A DNA stretch of 64,000 nucleotides from Pyricularia pennisetigena (GCF_004337985.1 NW_021940919.1:1647874-1711873); one strand, 5' to 3'. Counted from the first letter of the stretch, positions 1-11,559 are shown. Numbers and translations: made by a program. The notes: a model not told the origin generated them from the sequence alone.

Positions 1-1346
1 GTTTAACCAAAGAACCTTTAAAATTTATTACATAGTATTCCAGCCCCGTAACGGTTTATAAAACCCTGGAAAACAGCTATTCCGTTGCACCCGAAATTAA
101 TCGAAATTCACTATATCGGGAATTCCACGCCTTAAACTTTTCGAAATTTAAAGGATTAATACCTAAATTTAACAACCGGTTTAACTTATTGGTAATTAAA
201 TTAACGAATGCTAACGTGCAAATTAACCCCGTAAACGTACGAAATTAGTACCCACGGGCCCTGGAGGGGATATTCCTTATTTGGACCGAACGCCAACGCA
301 ATACCCAACAGGCCTTGTATGCAATAGGCCAAAATTCGGAAAAGTTAAATTTGCAATACCTTATGGCGGACCTTATATCCAAAAATTCGATTTCAAGCTT
401 TACAACGGCTAAGATTGTTAATTATAGGCTTAAAGGCAAAAAACGGGTAAAACGAACGTTAAAAGGGCGTTAAAAAGGAAAACAATGGGTAGGAAACCAC
501 CTTTAAATCATGAAAAAAGAGTAATAACTTTAATTCGAATTCTCCTTCTGCAAAAGATATTAAATCCTCCAGCTCCAGCGAATTAACCGCTGGAACGTCC
601 ATAATTTTTATGGATTTCGAATTATTTACGGGTTCGATTCCAGGTAACGTTAACGAAGGCGCAGTGTATAACGCCCTGGAACAGGAGGTTAATTCCGCTA
701 TTAGCGGAATTATAAAACTACGTTCGGATTCGGATTCGGAAACCGATACGGGTAAAACGCTAAAACCACAGGTTTTAACAGCTAATACTAAAGTTAAAAC
801 GAAACCTGGACGCGGCGTAAAAGGGAATTTTAAACTTTCGAAACTAAGTTACCCTATCTTGTAAAATATAGGTAATACGTACTATATTTTTACAAGTAAG
901 CAATCTTTTACCGATTATACCCCCAATTTTACAGTCGAAATCGGTGTAAAAGGTGGCCCTGTTAGGTTTATAAGTACCGGAACTGTAAAAATACAGGTCC
1001 GTTACGGCCAAAAAGCTGATAAATTTAAAAAGGTTACGTTAAGTAACGTTCTATATATCCCTTCGTTTGGGACAAATATCGTTAGTGGTTTTATATATTG
1101 TAACATAAAGGGCATATCATTAAAAAATACCCTGCATAATAAGGATCGCAAGGCGTAGGGACGCCTGGATACCGCTAAACATTCGTTTTATTTAAAGCTT
1201 AACAGGTGCGATATCCTTGTTCGAAATATACCAAAAATTCTAAATTACGCCTGGATAATAAGTGAATATAGCACCGTTTTTAGCAGGGCTTTACAGGGGG
1301 TTATAAAGGGTAACGCAGCCCCGTTGGAAGGAAGCCTAAATAATAT
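1..1346 (+). pseudogene. copia gag C-terminus, protease and GAG-pre-integrase relic (C1)
   Basis: The segment matches the C3 gag region base for base over long stretches (1-600 against about 59420-60020). The longest open piece is 610-864 (84 aa), a Ser/Asp-rich linker with SDSDSETDTGKT. The protease follows at about 850-1010. Where C2 reads YDIGNTHHIFANKQFF, a relic of the copia D-S/T-G and HH region, C1 has a stop and T-Y-Y, as expected for RIP of CAC. The GAG-pre-integrase part (NVLYIPSFGTNIVSGF) occupies about 1045-1340. The copia family makes one gag-pol polyprotein, so these are pieces of a single ancestral frame. It is not functional. Confidence 0.85.
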
Positions 1347-1904
1347 TGTTAATTATATGCGTTATTTAGCATGTAAGGGGTCCACTTTTATTTGTTTATA
1401 AGCCACAATAAGTAGTGCTGAAATGGGGCTGTTGGGGCTGTCGGATTTTCTATTATATTTTGTGTATGTGGTGCAGGAGTTGCGATTCAAAGTCAGCGAA
1501 TGGGGTTTTACCCTGTACCGGGTCTTATACCCACCCTGCACCTACGAGTTAACTACCCTGTACTTGGTTGAAATTTTCACCAAATTAGCCAATTAGTGCG
1601 AACCCAGAAATGGTTTGTATGGAAATGAGGGCGTTTTTTCAACAACGCATACAGAATAATTTTTCGGAAAATCGTGTGCGGCACCGGAACGCTTTCTGTC
1701 GTGCGGACCCCCACTTCGATGTCGGAAAATATGTAAGGGAGACAAAACAAAGTTTCCCCCACCAATGAATCAAATCTATTAATCCCAAAATTAGTGAATT
1801 TAGTGTATACAAACCCTGTAATTACAGATTTTTGCAACGCAACTAGCACCACGCCGCACCTAGGCTAATGCCTAACCCCGTGTTAGCAACCCATATTGTT
1901 AACA
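1347..1904 (+). mobile_element. solo LTR of the copia family, inserted in C1
   Basis: The 558-bp sequence starts TGTTAATTAT and ends TTGTTAACA. It is flanked on both sides by AATAT (1342-1346 and 1905-1909), a perfect 5-bp target-site duplication. C3 has the uninterrupted site (CTAAATAATATAAACCCC, near 60765-60785). The sequence matches the C2 LTRs and the C1 3' LTR over its length. An internal TATA-like TTTATAAG is visible near 1397. A solo LTR is the usual product of recombination between the two LTRs of a full insertion, so a complete second copia once sat here. Confidence 0.95.
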
Positions 1905-3633
1905 AATATAAACCCCGAAAATTACGAGGACTATAAAATTTACACCGATTCGGAACCGGAAGAAAATACGGTAACGGAAAAGCTAAATCCCGAACAAAAT
2001 ACGGAAATAGCCGTAAATTCACCTATAACGTAGAAATTTAGCGGTAAAAACCTTGGAAATCCACGTAAATTTGGGCCCCGTAAGCCCGGCACACCGTTAG
2101 GTAACCCTTTTATATAACCTAATACAGAAGGGACTATTTCCGAAAAAAAGGGGGTTTCCCACCCAAGACATCGGTTGTTAAAACCTCCTTTATTATCGGA
2201 TTTAAAACAGGCCCCTGTAAATTACCTCCTTTTAGGGTTCAAACGAACTACGGACGGCTGGTTTACCCTTAAAAAGACGGAATTACAGGTAATTGTAACG
2301 AAGTCTAGGTCTAAAAAACCCTGTTATAATACAGGCGTTTGGGGTATATAGGGTCATTATTGCTAAAAAAAACCGTTGAAATTACAAAAAATTTACATAA
2401 TTTCGACAAAATTAGGGCAATTACCTATATTATTTGCGTTAAAACCATTTCTATTAGGCTTACAAATAAAGTCGCACTCTTTACACCCCCTAATATTTTC
2501 GATTTTAGAAAGGGTAATACAGTGACCTTTAAACCTAATCCTTATAACAAGATACCCGTATTTTTGTTATTAATGGACCGAAAATCACGTTTTCGGTGGT
2601 CGATCCCACTACTAAATAAAGCCGGACCCACGGTTTTCATAGCTATTAAAAGCTTTTTTAGGGATTTAAAAACTACATACGGGCGTTACCCCCTGAATTT
2701 TCATTTCAATGGGGGGTACGGGGTAAATACAAACCTTCAAAATTGGTTTACAAGCAAAGGTGTTAATTTTAGCATTTCGAATCTCTATAATTACGGCGAA
2801 AACGGACTAACGGAACGCTCCGTTAGGGTTGGTTTGGATAGGCTTCGGTCTACCATTATAACGGCGGGCTTACCACTATATTTATGGTGTTATTTACTGC
2901 TTACCGTAGTTAATTTAATTAACCGTACAGCGGTAACTGATAGGGATTTAACCCCCTACGAAGAATTTTATTCCGAATTCCAACTTGGATTACAGCATAA
3001 GCCCGATTTAGGGCATTTTCGGGTTATTGGTACCAATCATTAGGCTATTATACCGTTGGAAAAACGCCAAAAATCTAATAAATTGGCTCCCCGCACCGAA
3101 ACGGTGAAACTTTTAACCCATTTGCCAAATTCGACAGCGTTGGTTTACGCACCCGGTAAACGCGCCGTATACAGAACCTTTACCGTAAAAATTATAAAGG
3201 GTATAACCGCTAAAAATTTGGCTATTCCAGGGGAAACGCTACAAATTTCGAAGGGGAAAATACAAATTTAAAGGGGAATTTTATTTCTAAACCTGAAAAC
3301 GAAATTAACAGCGTTCCAGCGGATAATTATCCCCTAAAAAGCCCTGAAAATACAGGGTGTTTACCACCTGTTACAGGGCATTTACCACCTGTTACAGGGC
3401 AATTACCACCCGTTATGAGGTATTTAAACCCTGAAAATATAGTGCCCGCCAGGCCTGTACAGCCTACTGTTCGCCCCCCAGAACCTATAACGGTAGCGGT
3501 GCTTAATCCAATACTTAAAACAACGGAAATTCCGGTGTTTTCAGAACCTAAAATAAAAAATATGGAGTTAAATTCGCAGTTCGAAAACCCAGATCTAATG
3601 GATATAAATTACGTGCATTATCTTTGTTTTTAA
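1905..3633 (+). pseudogene. copia integrase and linker relic (C1)
   Basis: A proline/basic linker at 1905-2330 is followed by the integrase. The open frame 2339-3043 (234 aa) carries the catalytic core: MDRKSRFRW (D80), FHFNGGYG (position 124) and ENGLTERSV (E159). The spacing between positions 124 and 159 is exactly 35, the D,D(35)E geometry of retroviral-type integrases. The second Asp is Asn here (AAT for GAT), so the core is dead. In-frame remnants follow at 3056-3271 (EKRQKSNKLAPRTE) and 3415-3633, a Pro/Thr-rich tether (RPVQPTVRPPEPITVAV) leading toward reverse transcriptase. The enzyme would insert cDNA into the genome. Confidence 0.9.
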
Positions 3634-3639
3634 AATAAA

Positions 3640-5209
3640 AAGAAAATAAAGAAAAACCCACTAAAGACGGTGAACCAAATAGCTACTAACAAGCTTTAAA
3701 TAACGTTAAAAGTGCAAAATGGTTAACTGCTTTACCGTTTGAATTCGACTTGATCGTTACTGCAAAAACTTTCCGTTTTATCCCTAAAATTAAAATGCCT
3801 ACAGGCCGTAAACTCCTCTCTACCCGGCCGGTATTTAAATTAAAAAAGGATGAAAATAATAGACTTATAACATATAAAGCTAGGCTTGTTATTACGAGTT
3901 TTTTACAGGTCGAAAGCCTAAATTATATCGAAACTTTTGCTAACACTAATATACCATTTACCTGGCGTGTACTATTAGTTATAATTAATGCCCAAAATTG
4001 GGAAATAAAACAAATTGAATTTGTCGGTGCGTTTTTAAATAGTGATTTTACCGACGTAAATATATATTTGCAAATTCCAAATGGTTTTGGCGAATGGGCC
4101 AAAAATTGTAATTTTACCACCGCTAAGATTTTAGTGGAAATGGGTTATAACCCGAAAAAAATTGCAGGTTATACAGTTGGAAAAGGCGCTATACGGTTTG
4201 AAACAGGGTCCGAAAAAATGGTAAAACAAATTCAAAACCCTATTTTTTAAAAAAGGTTTTAAAGCATAAATCTCTAATCCCGCTGTTTTTTCTAACGTTA
4301 AATCCAAACATTTTATCGTTACCTTTGTAAACAATTACCTGCTAATAGGTCCAAAATTGCAATATATTCAGGATTTAAAAGCCCGTTTTAATAAAGTATA
4401 CGCGTTGGAAAACAGGGGCCCTGCAACCTAATTTTTATGCGTTTAAATTATAAAGGATAAGCCTAAACGCCTACTTTAGCTCCATTAAAGTTGATATATA
4501 AAGGAAATATCAGCAACGTCCGGATTAACTGATTGTGAACCTATATCTGTTCCCTTACAACCGGGTATGCTTAAATATAGCGGGGTAAGCCCGTAAATGC
4601 GTTAAAATTTAAATTATTACAGCGTATTATCGGCACTTTTATGTATTTAATGCTTTTAACGCGCCCGGATATCGGTTTTACGGTTTAATGGCTTTCACGT
4701 TCTTTAATAAAAACCATTTTAATCCACTTAACGGCAGCTAAAAACCTATTACGTTATTTAGCGGGTATTAAATCCTTATTTATTTATTACGGAAATAGAG
4801 TATCTAAAGCCAAATTACCACCCAATTCAATAATAGGGGGTTTTAAAGGCCTAAAATTACTGGGTTTTAGTAATAGCGATTTTGCCGGGGCTAGGGAAGA
4901 TTCAAAATCCATTTACGGATATTTGTATACCTTACTTGGGGGCCATATAACGTGGAAGTGCAAAAAGGCTAATATTATAGCTTCAAGCACTCCAAAAACC
5001 GAAACCAATGCCTTAACGGAAGCCCTGCGTGAAGCACAATGGTTTGAAAATTTATTTATAAAAATTGGACTGCCTATAAAAGGCCGTGTTGCAATATTTG
5101 GAGATAATACAGGCTTTATAATTAACGCATATAACCCTACGCACCACCAACGTATTAAATATACGCTATTAAAATTTTATTACGTACGGGAATTAGTTAT
5201 AAAGGATTA
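3640..5209 (+). pseudogene. copia reverse transcriptase and RNase H relic (C1)
   Basis: The open frame 3750-4250 contains the copia RT start (TGRKLLSTRPVFKLKK, YKARLV, INAQNWEIKQIEFVGAFLNS). The catalytic YVDD box lies near 4325 and reads FVNN, two Asp-to-Asn changes, so polymerase activity is lost. The RT end and RNase H run from about 4590 to 5209: TRPDIGFTV, AAKNLLRYLAG, LLGFSNSDFAGAREDSKS, SIYGYLYTLLGG, then IKYTLLKFYYVREL, the equivalent of the copia KHID..YHYVRE motif. Stops are TAA/TAG. The stop after VRELVIKD at 5207-5209 is shared in position with C2 and probably ends the polyprotein. Confidence 0.92.
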
Positions 5210-5838
5210 ATAACCCTAAAATACCTGGAATCCAAACAAATGCCCGCTAGTGGCCTAACAAAACCCCTAACGCTTCCAATTCACAAGGTTTTTAGAGCTT
5301 ATAGGGTTTAAACCCCTGAAAGCTTAGTTTTTACCTATTGAATTTTAGGGTATTATCTAATCAATTCGTTAGCTAATTACCCATTACATTTCCTTTGTTT
5401 GCAAATATTAGATTTTTATTAACCCAATACCGGCCGTATTACCCGCATTTAATTTGTACAGGTTGATTAATAAGCAATTTATACCGACCTTATACCCAAA
5501 GTTGAATTAAAATTGAAAAAGCTCGCGTTTTGGGCGATTTACGCATTCGAAATACCCTGTATAATATGCCTAACTTGGACTATTACCAACGAACAGCCAA
5601 ATTAGCTACCTGGCTTAGTAGTTAATTCCGTGGGTCAATATTATGCAAGTCGGGGGTTCGAATCCGGGGGTTGTCACAATTCTGGGGGTTTTTTCCAATT
5701 CGGGGGTTCGTCCATTTCGGGGGTTCATATCGGGAGTTCGAGTCGGGTTGGGACACAAGGGGGATCTTTTTTTAGGGTTTTATCTTTTATGTACTTTTCT
5801 TTTCCGACTTTATGTGAGGAATAGCAAAAAGGAGGGGG
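5210..5838 (+). other. copia 3' non-coding region with G-run array and polypurine tract
   Basis: This is the stretch between the RNase H stop and the 3' LTR. At 5652-5738 six GGGGGTT-like runs (5652, 5666, 5684, 5702, 5719, 5732) recur every 13-18 bp, several extended to GGGGGTTCGA. The first, GGTTCGAATCC, is a perfect match to a tRNA B box. The array also exists in C2 (reverse strand, about 24885-25010), so it belongs to the element. AAAAAGGAGGGGG at 5826-5838 abuts the LTR and is the polypurine tract priming plus-strand DNA. Short frames over the array (5630-5861) look like by-products of the repeat. Confidence 0.75.
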
Positions 5839-6347
5839 TGTTAATTATATGCGTTATTTAACATATAATGGGTCCACTTTTATTTATATATAAACCACAA
5901 TAAATGGTGCCGAAATGGGGCTGCTAAAGTTGTCAAATTCTTTATTATATTTTGTGTATTGCAGGAGTTGCGATTTAAAGTTAGCGAATGGGGTTTCACC
6001 CTGTACCGGGTTGAAATTTTCACCAAGTTAGCAAGTTAGTGCGAACCCAGAAATGGTTTGTATAGAAATGAAGGTGTTTTTTCAACAACGCATACGAAAT
6101 AATTTTTCGGAAAATCGTGTGCGGCACCGGAACCCTTTACGGGGTGCGGACCCATATTTCGATAACGGAAAGTATATAAGGGAGATAAAGCAAAGTCTCC
6201 CCCACCAATGAATCAAATCTATTAATCCCAAAATTAGTGAGTTTAGTGCATTTAAACCCTGTAATTACAGGCTTTTACAACGCAATTAGCACCACGCCGC
6301 ACCTAGGCTAATGCCTAACCCCCTGTTGGCAACGAATATTGTTAACA
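5839..6347 (+). mobile_element. 3' LTR of copia C1
   Basis: The 509-bp LTR begins TGTTAATTATATGCG directly after the polypurine tract and ends GTTAACA. It is about 50 bp shorter than the C2 LTRs because of an internal loss near 6010 (the stretch with CACCCTGCACCTACGAGT is missing). A TATA-like TTATATATAAA lies near 5880. Confidence 0.92.
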
Positions 6348-7200
6348 ATATTTTTTAAATTTTGTTTTTGTTTCACTGGAAGTTTATTCGGTTGATTCAA
6401 TGTAAACAAAATGTACGCAATTAAAGGTTTTAACTACTAAAACCACCGTAAAATATAGAATTAAAATTCGCAATTATCTCGCGTATTTAAATTAAATAGC
6501 AGGCAAAAAATCCCCTTTAAACTCCTTAAACACTTTATTATATATTGGTTTCATAACCAGCATTTATAACCCTTTTACCTAACGTTTAGGTGCTTTTGGG
6601 TAATTAGGCACCCCAACAGAATTATTCGCAATAAATAGGAACGTAACCCATTTATCGTTATTTTCCTAAATTACTATTCTGAAAATGGTGCGAATAAATT
6701 TGTTTAATATATTTGCATAAATTTCATAGGGGGTTTATTTAGCCGAAACGCGCTTGACAAATGCTTTGCAACTAAAAACCCTATACGATTTTTAACGCGG
6801 AACAAGGCGGTAGCTTTAATATAATGATAATTTACAACTAAAAACTTGGGACGCCAAAATAAATAAGAACGCGTAAAAAAGTCGCTTTAACCAAAATAAG
6901 GGATTGTATAAGCGTAAAAGAAATCGCCTTGTAAAAATAATTAGCAGTTATTTTATGTCGGAAAATTAAAATTTGTAAAACTTACTTTATTATAATTTTA
7001 AATAAATGGCACATTTAATTTATATTAAAATTATAAACCGCAATATTTCTTGCCCAATAATGCACTTTAGTAACCAGATGGGCTAGCAAAAAATACTAGT
7101 ATTGATATATTATATAATAAAATAAACCACGCAGTACCTAAAATTGTTAACCGTATATTTAAATAACTATCTTATATAACCACTTATCATTTACCAACTT
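6348..7200. other. AT-rich interval, no gene seen
   Basis: The interval is very AT-rich with no long frame, no recognisable domain and no match elsewhere in the window. The minus strand carries short stop-riddled peptide-like runs continuous with the relic at 7200-8330, so part of it may be that gene's decayed 3' end. Confidence 0.4.
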
Positions 7201-8330
7201 AACCATTTTAACTCAATTGAAATTAGCCGTTTCACCAAAATGCGCGGCTTTGTGGCGGACTTGGCTTATTATATAACCAAATTCAAAAAAGATTTCAAGT
7301 AAAATACCTTTTCCAAACCTATGGAAAATTTGGCAGACAAATTAACTCGCTTTACCTTGGTAAATATGTTATTCATATAACAATACAATAACCATTTTTT
7401 CCCATGTTTGTCTTTTAAGTTCGGTTTTTTCAATGGGAATCTGGAAAAACGTTTCAAAAACATCCTTTTAATTATCCAAATCGTCCACATTTTCCCAATT
7501 TTCGTCGTTGATTGGGACAGGGGTGCGGAATTTTAAACCGAATTTGGATTGCAAATCTTTCCAATACTGGCCTTAAAATTTCCTGGATGGTTATATTTAA
7601 TAGTGACCACGTTATTTTGGTATTAAAAAGGCTTATACATAATAATTATTCATTTTTTCGCAATAAAATCAGCTTTAAATTCATTTTCCATTTCCTTTCG
7701 TACCAATTCAATAAACGCAAGGTATTTATATTCGCGACGTAATTTAGACTTTTAACGAAATAATACGGTGTTAAAACGCTTGCGTGCGCGGTCCATTACT
7801 AATTCAAATTCGTCGCCATTTTCTGCTTGCGTTTTTAGCCTTTTGTTGCGATCGCGCGATTTGTGGGCTTTTTGTCCTATCTTTTCGTCGTTATTGCGTT
7901 TGCAGGCTAAAGATTATTAATTTTCAAACTAAAACTGAAATATATTTTTTAAAATAAAAATATTTACCCGTATTTGCAAGTAATAATGATATTCAAAGAT
8001 AATTAATTATTCCAAATATAGCAAAATTGTAATTCAAATTTAAAATTGAAAATTCTGGTTAAAATTGAAATTTTTATTGTTTTAATAAGTTTAATAAAAT
8101 AAAAATATTTGGCGCTTGGATTCCCAATTTGGTTACCCCATATTTAATTTGCTTGCGCTTTTCCCAATTAAACCTAACGCCGTTGATAAAAGTTTTCCAC
8201 CCTAAACCTAATAAGGTTTAAATCAAACCACACCCCGCCTTTATTCACTTTTTCGCAATTACCAAAAAAATTCGGTTTTTAACCCGACCATATATCCGCA
8301 CCAATTTCTTTTTCTCTTTTTTCGCTATCC
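7200..8330 (-). pseudogene. unrecognised RIP-broken coding relic
   Basis: Reading the minus strand from about 8330, frames resembling real protein appear: MDSEKREKEIGADIW near 8320, then after an AT-rich possible intron (about 7915-8100) NGDEFELVMDRARKRFNT near 7830, EYKYLAFIELVRKEMENEF near 7710, and the open 73-aa piece 7269-7490 plus its overlapping frame (TELKRQTWEKMVIVLLYE). The breaks are TAA/TAG, as elsewhere. The composition (acidic/basic, aromatic, few low-complexity runs) supports a genuine ancestral protein of about 250-300 residues. I do not recognise the family. No copy exists elsewhere in this window, although RIP implies that one existed in the genome. Confidence 0.4.
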
Positions 8331-8887
8331 ATTATTCGCATTACTTATAACCATTTTTTGTTACCATTTTTATTTTTATTACAAAATTTATCGCCAGGTT
8401 ATTTTTTAATTAATTTGGTTAAAATGGCTTTTCGCGCTTAAATTCCCCGCTCGATTATAAACAAAAAACCTCAAACCTTTCCTCAATTTACACAAAACAT
8501 TCTAAAAAAAAACCTCTTAGTGGGCAAACAGGGGCAAATCGCCGGCTTGAACCTAGTAATGAATATTATCCATTTTTTATTTTACAACTATATATTAACT
8601 CCATTTTAATAATTATTTTACGCGAAATTAGGCGGTACCAAAAAACCTTAGAACTATTCGTCCCCAAAGCTCCTTTCAGATGCCTGGTACGGGAAATGGT
8701 TTAAAATTATAAATATAATTTTCGCTTCCAACTAACCGCCTTTATAGTTTTGCAAAAAACAGCAAAATATTTCCTTATTACTTTTTTACAGGTATAAACC
8801 CTTTATTATAATCATTTTATATAACCATTTTAATATTATTTAACTAGAAATCTTTGCGCTATCCACGTTCGCCGTATTACTATCCAC
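8331..8887. other. AT-rich interval, no gene seen
   Basis: No frame, repeat or RNA signal could be supported. It lies between two relics on opposite strands and may hold their decayed upstream regions. Confidence 0.35.
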
Positions 8888-9536
8888 ATGAAAAACATAC
8901 ACTTCGTTAAACATATTTTAAATATTATAAATAAATCGATATACCCCCAATATTCTCACCCAAATTTCTTTAAAGAGTTAATTATTTCCGCATTAACCCC
9001 AAAAGTCAAAAATTTATATCCCCATTACCCGCTATCTCGATTTCATTTGGTCCTAGTAACTAAAACCCATTACGTCCTGCATCGAAATTCCCAACGATTT
9101 CCAAGATAACGAAAACTCCGTTACCTGCCAAACCTATAGGTAAAAGACCTGGTAAAAATACTGGTAAAAATACTGGTAAAATATTCCCCAAAATTGCTGG
9201 GAGAAGTTTACCGCAATTAATTATTATTCCAAACTCGTCGTTTTCGTCTTCGTCTGCGGATTCGACTTCCTTTTCGTTTTTATCTTCTTTATTTAACAAT
9301 ATAGGTAAAAATAACTATAAAAACGAGGAGGAAAAACAAAATGAAAAACTGGATACAAAACAAGATCAAAAACAGGATCAAGAACAGGATTAAGAACAGG
9401 ATAATAAACAGGATAATAAACAGGATAAAAACCAGAAAAAACAGCAAAATAACCAGGTTAATTTTATTAACCCTAACACGGATATGGAAAATATTCGTTA
9501 AATTGTACAAGGAATAAAATAATGGGTTTGAAAAAC
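8888..9536 (+). pseudogene. low-complexity hydrophilic protein relic with Gln-Asp repeats
   Basis: Plus-strand peptide sequence runs with one or two frame changes from a Pro/His-rich start (8888-9109) through Gly/Lys repeats (RPGKNTGKNTGK, about 9145-9180), a Ser-rich stretch (SSFSSSSADSTSFSF, about 9235-9280) and an acidic/Gln tract (KQDQKQDQEQD, about 9355-9425) to NNQVNFINPNTDMENIR near 9500. Only one stop (TAA for CAA) interrupts the Gln-Asp tract. Such composition indicates an intrinsically disordered protein. Family and function are unknown. Hydrophobic minus-strand frames over the same bases are antisense shadows of this tract. Confidence 0.4.
9346..9432 (+). repeat. 12-bp tandem repeat encoding Gln-Asp units
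   Basis: About seven imperfect 12-bp units of the type AACAGGATAATA or AACAGGATCAAG follow each other. In the coding frame each unit gives Q-D-x-K/E. The preserved 12-bp periodicity, a multiple of three, agrees with expansion inside a coding sequence. Confidence 0.7.
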
Positions 9537-9735
9537 GGATGGTTATTTGAAATAATTACCATAATTTCCCTTCCATTATATTGCGTTATTTTCAATTTTA
9601 ATACCTGCTAATCGATAGTTACACTGATGTATATATTTTGTTTTTTAATTATTTATCCCAATTTTAACAAAATCGTTTTCCTTTTACATTAATATTCCTT
9701 TTTAGGCACCCAGCACGAAAACCCGCGGGTTACCT

Positions 9736-9866
9736 AGTCTCAGTGCTCAGACTAGACCCCCCTGCTCCGCAGTGGGGACCGAACGCTCCATATACCTTTC
9801 AGCCACATGGTTTTTCGACCAATTATATTGGCCGAAAAGATCGCGCTCGTTCTAGTTTGAGGACAA
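9736..9866 (+). mobile_element. E1 cassette (copy a), reference copy
   Basis: E1 is a 131-bp cassette that begins AGTCTCAGTGCTCAGACT and ends TCTAGTTTGAGGACAA. Its core reads ACCCCCCTGC, GCAGTGGGGACCGAACGCTCC, CAGCCACATGG and GATCGCGCTCGTTC. It occurs about ten times in this window in both orientations. It stays more GC-rich than its surroundings. No protein is supported, because the frames over it stop at different places in each copy. One end carries AGTCTCAG and the other CTGAGGAC, the same outer sequences as the otherwise different E2 cassette. Confidence 0.8.
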
Positions 9867-11222
9867 TTTATCGTATTTCGCCGTTTATAACGGTATTATT
9901 AATAATATACCTAACGTTGCGATATCGCTGATAATTATTTGATTAATATAAGGATAATTTGTAGTATTTTAGCGTTTATAGCGGGTATGTATAATATATT
10001 CGCATTATAATAGCAAAAGAAAATGGTGTAACCATAGTATATAATTAAATATTCGAATAAAAAAACAAATAAAAATTATAAAAATATAAAGTAATTTGCG
10101 CTAGATTTATTGGAGTTTGTTGATTATTTGAATGCCGGCCGCGTTTTAATAGCCACTGTATTTGGAAAGATATTGAAATATTGAGTGAAACTTGTTATTT
10201 TTCATTATATTTAATTCTTATTTCGAATAATGGTATATAATACTAATCTGAACTTTAATTACAAGATTTGTTACTTAATAGACTTAATAATGCAAAGTGC
10301 ATGCAATTATCGATTAAAACAAAAGTTTTATAAATATTTTTATATTAACTACCAATTTGTTAAAAAACTGAATAATTTACGCAAGTATAGGTAGAATTAA
10401 AAAAAATCCCTCATTTATAAATGTTTCCATCGATTTATGGATAAATCCTGTTTAACTTTTTTTATTTTAGATTTTATTTAATTAAATAAAGCAAGAAATA
10501 TAAAAACAATATAAATTGAGCATTTATTTGTATAAAAAAATAAAAAGGGCCGGGATTATAAATCGAACGTTACGTTGACGTTTGTTTATATACCTAATCC
10601 ACTTCTTCAAGCTTTGGTTTTATTAATGTCAAAATTGGTAAAAATGTAAAAGCATTTCGATTGTAAAATATACATAAAATTAAATATACTTTACCTATCC
10701 GCATATTTAACGGCTTATATTATCGGGTATACGTATCAAATTGTAATATTGTATTAAATATTCATATACCACCCTTCACGTGCAAAAGCCACAGAATCTG
10801 GCTGCAAAACAAAAGTAATATAAAATTAATTAAATAAAGCAAAAATATTTATAAAATACACATTTAGCATTTTTTTTATTAAACAGCTTTTAAAGCCGAT
10901 ATTATGGGTTGGAATGGATTTGCAGTTTTGTTTACATACGTAATCGAATCTCTGAAGCTTTGGTTTTATTATCGTTACAATTGGTAAAAATATAAACGAG
11001 TTTCGATTGTAAATTATATATAAAAAAGTATATATTTTGCCTATCCGCTCATTTAACTGCTTATATAATTTGGTATATGCACCAAAATTTAGTATAACAA
11101 TATATAAATATATGCGACCTTCCACGTGCAAGAATTATTAAATTTGGTCAAAAATTCAAAATAATATCAAAAAGAATCGAAAATCGAAAAAAAATTCGAA
11201 AAAACAGTACCGCCATAAACGG
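9867..11222 (-). repeat. fold-back arm L1
   Basis: This AT-rich arm is the inverted counterpart of 13308-14700. Shared landmarks in inverse order are the minisatellite-like CGTTTATAACGGTATT (9882), GCCGGCCGCG (10134), two ~345-bp monomers each headed on the minus strand by CACGTG/CACGAAG-type GGAGGGT boxes (about 10787 and 11127), and the terminal TACCGCCATAAACGG (11208-11222). Arms L1 and R1 could pair over about 1.4 kb. No coding function is supported; short frames in it differ between copies. Confidence 0.75.
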
Positions 11223-11417
11223 ATTAAGGACAGGTGGTATCGAATTCGGCCATTTTAACAAATAAAAAAATAAATCGAATTGCTGCTAATAGCGGTATTA
11301 AACGCTATTTTCAACGATATTTTATTTTTTTAATATTATGTATGGTTATGGAATAATAAAGGAGTTTCGGTTAAAAAAAGGCCAAAAACACCGCCATGAA
11401 CGGCGAAAATCGACAAG
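11223..11417. repeat. S2/S1-type spacer
   Basis: The first half (GGTATCGAATTCGGCC, AATCGAATTGCTG) matches spacers at 12786-12965, 14995-15165 and 54400-54590. The second half (GGAATAATAAAGGAGTTTCGG, 11353 onward) matches the S1 spacer at 38283-38460. It therefore appears to be a hybrid of the two spacer types. Confidence 0.55.
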
Positions 11418-11559
11418 TTGTCCTCAAACCTGAACCAAAGCATTTTTTGGATGGACCCACATGTACATTGCAAAGCCGCAATTGAGCCACGAAGTGGAGC
11501 GAAGCGAACGAAGTGGATTAATTGTGGAGCTTTGGGCTTCAGGGATGAGCCCTGAGACT
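11418..11559 (-). mobile_element. E2 cassette (copy a)
   Basis: On the minus strand it begins AGTCTCAGGGCTCATCCCTGA and ends TTTGAGGACAA. The core contains GAAGCCCAAAGCTCCACAAT, a dense palindromic block (CCACGAAGTGGAGCGAAGCG, 11488 onward) and GCAATGTACATGTGGGTCC. It shares only its ends with E1. Frames over it (79 aa minus, 75 aa plus) are by-products of this repeat. Confidence 0.8.

Larger units (their letters stand above)
1..6347 (+). mobile_element. Ty1/copia retrotransposon C1, 3' part, RIP-degraded
   Basis: The window opens inside the gag region of a copia element. The order is gag, protease, GAG-pre-integrase, integrase, reverse transcriptase, RNase H, 3' non-coding region, polypurine tract and 3' LTR, which is the Ty1/copia order (integrase before reverse transcriptase). 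Its 5' LTR and gag start lie outside the window. It aligns throughout with C2 (23621-31835, opposite strand) and C3 (57552-62115). The frame is broken by many TAA/TAG stops. A solo LTR of the same family sits inside it at 1347-1904. Confidence 0.93.

Noticed and set aside
9289..9510. Minus-strand 73-aa hydrophobic frame (FLILFLILF), possible membrane peptide
   Set aside because: It is the reverse reading of the 12-bp Gln-Asp repeat; the hydrophobicity is a by-product of the AT-rich complement.
9743..9931. Frames over E1/E2 cassettes (also at 11461, 14590, 16455, 38406, 55317)
   Set aside because: The similar peptides arise only because the cassette DNA is repeated; starts, stops and frames vary between copies and orientations.
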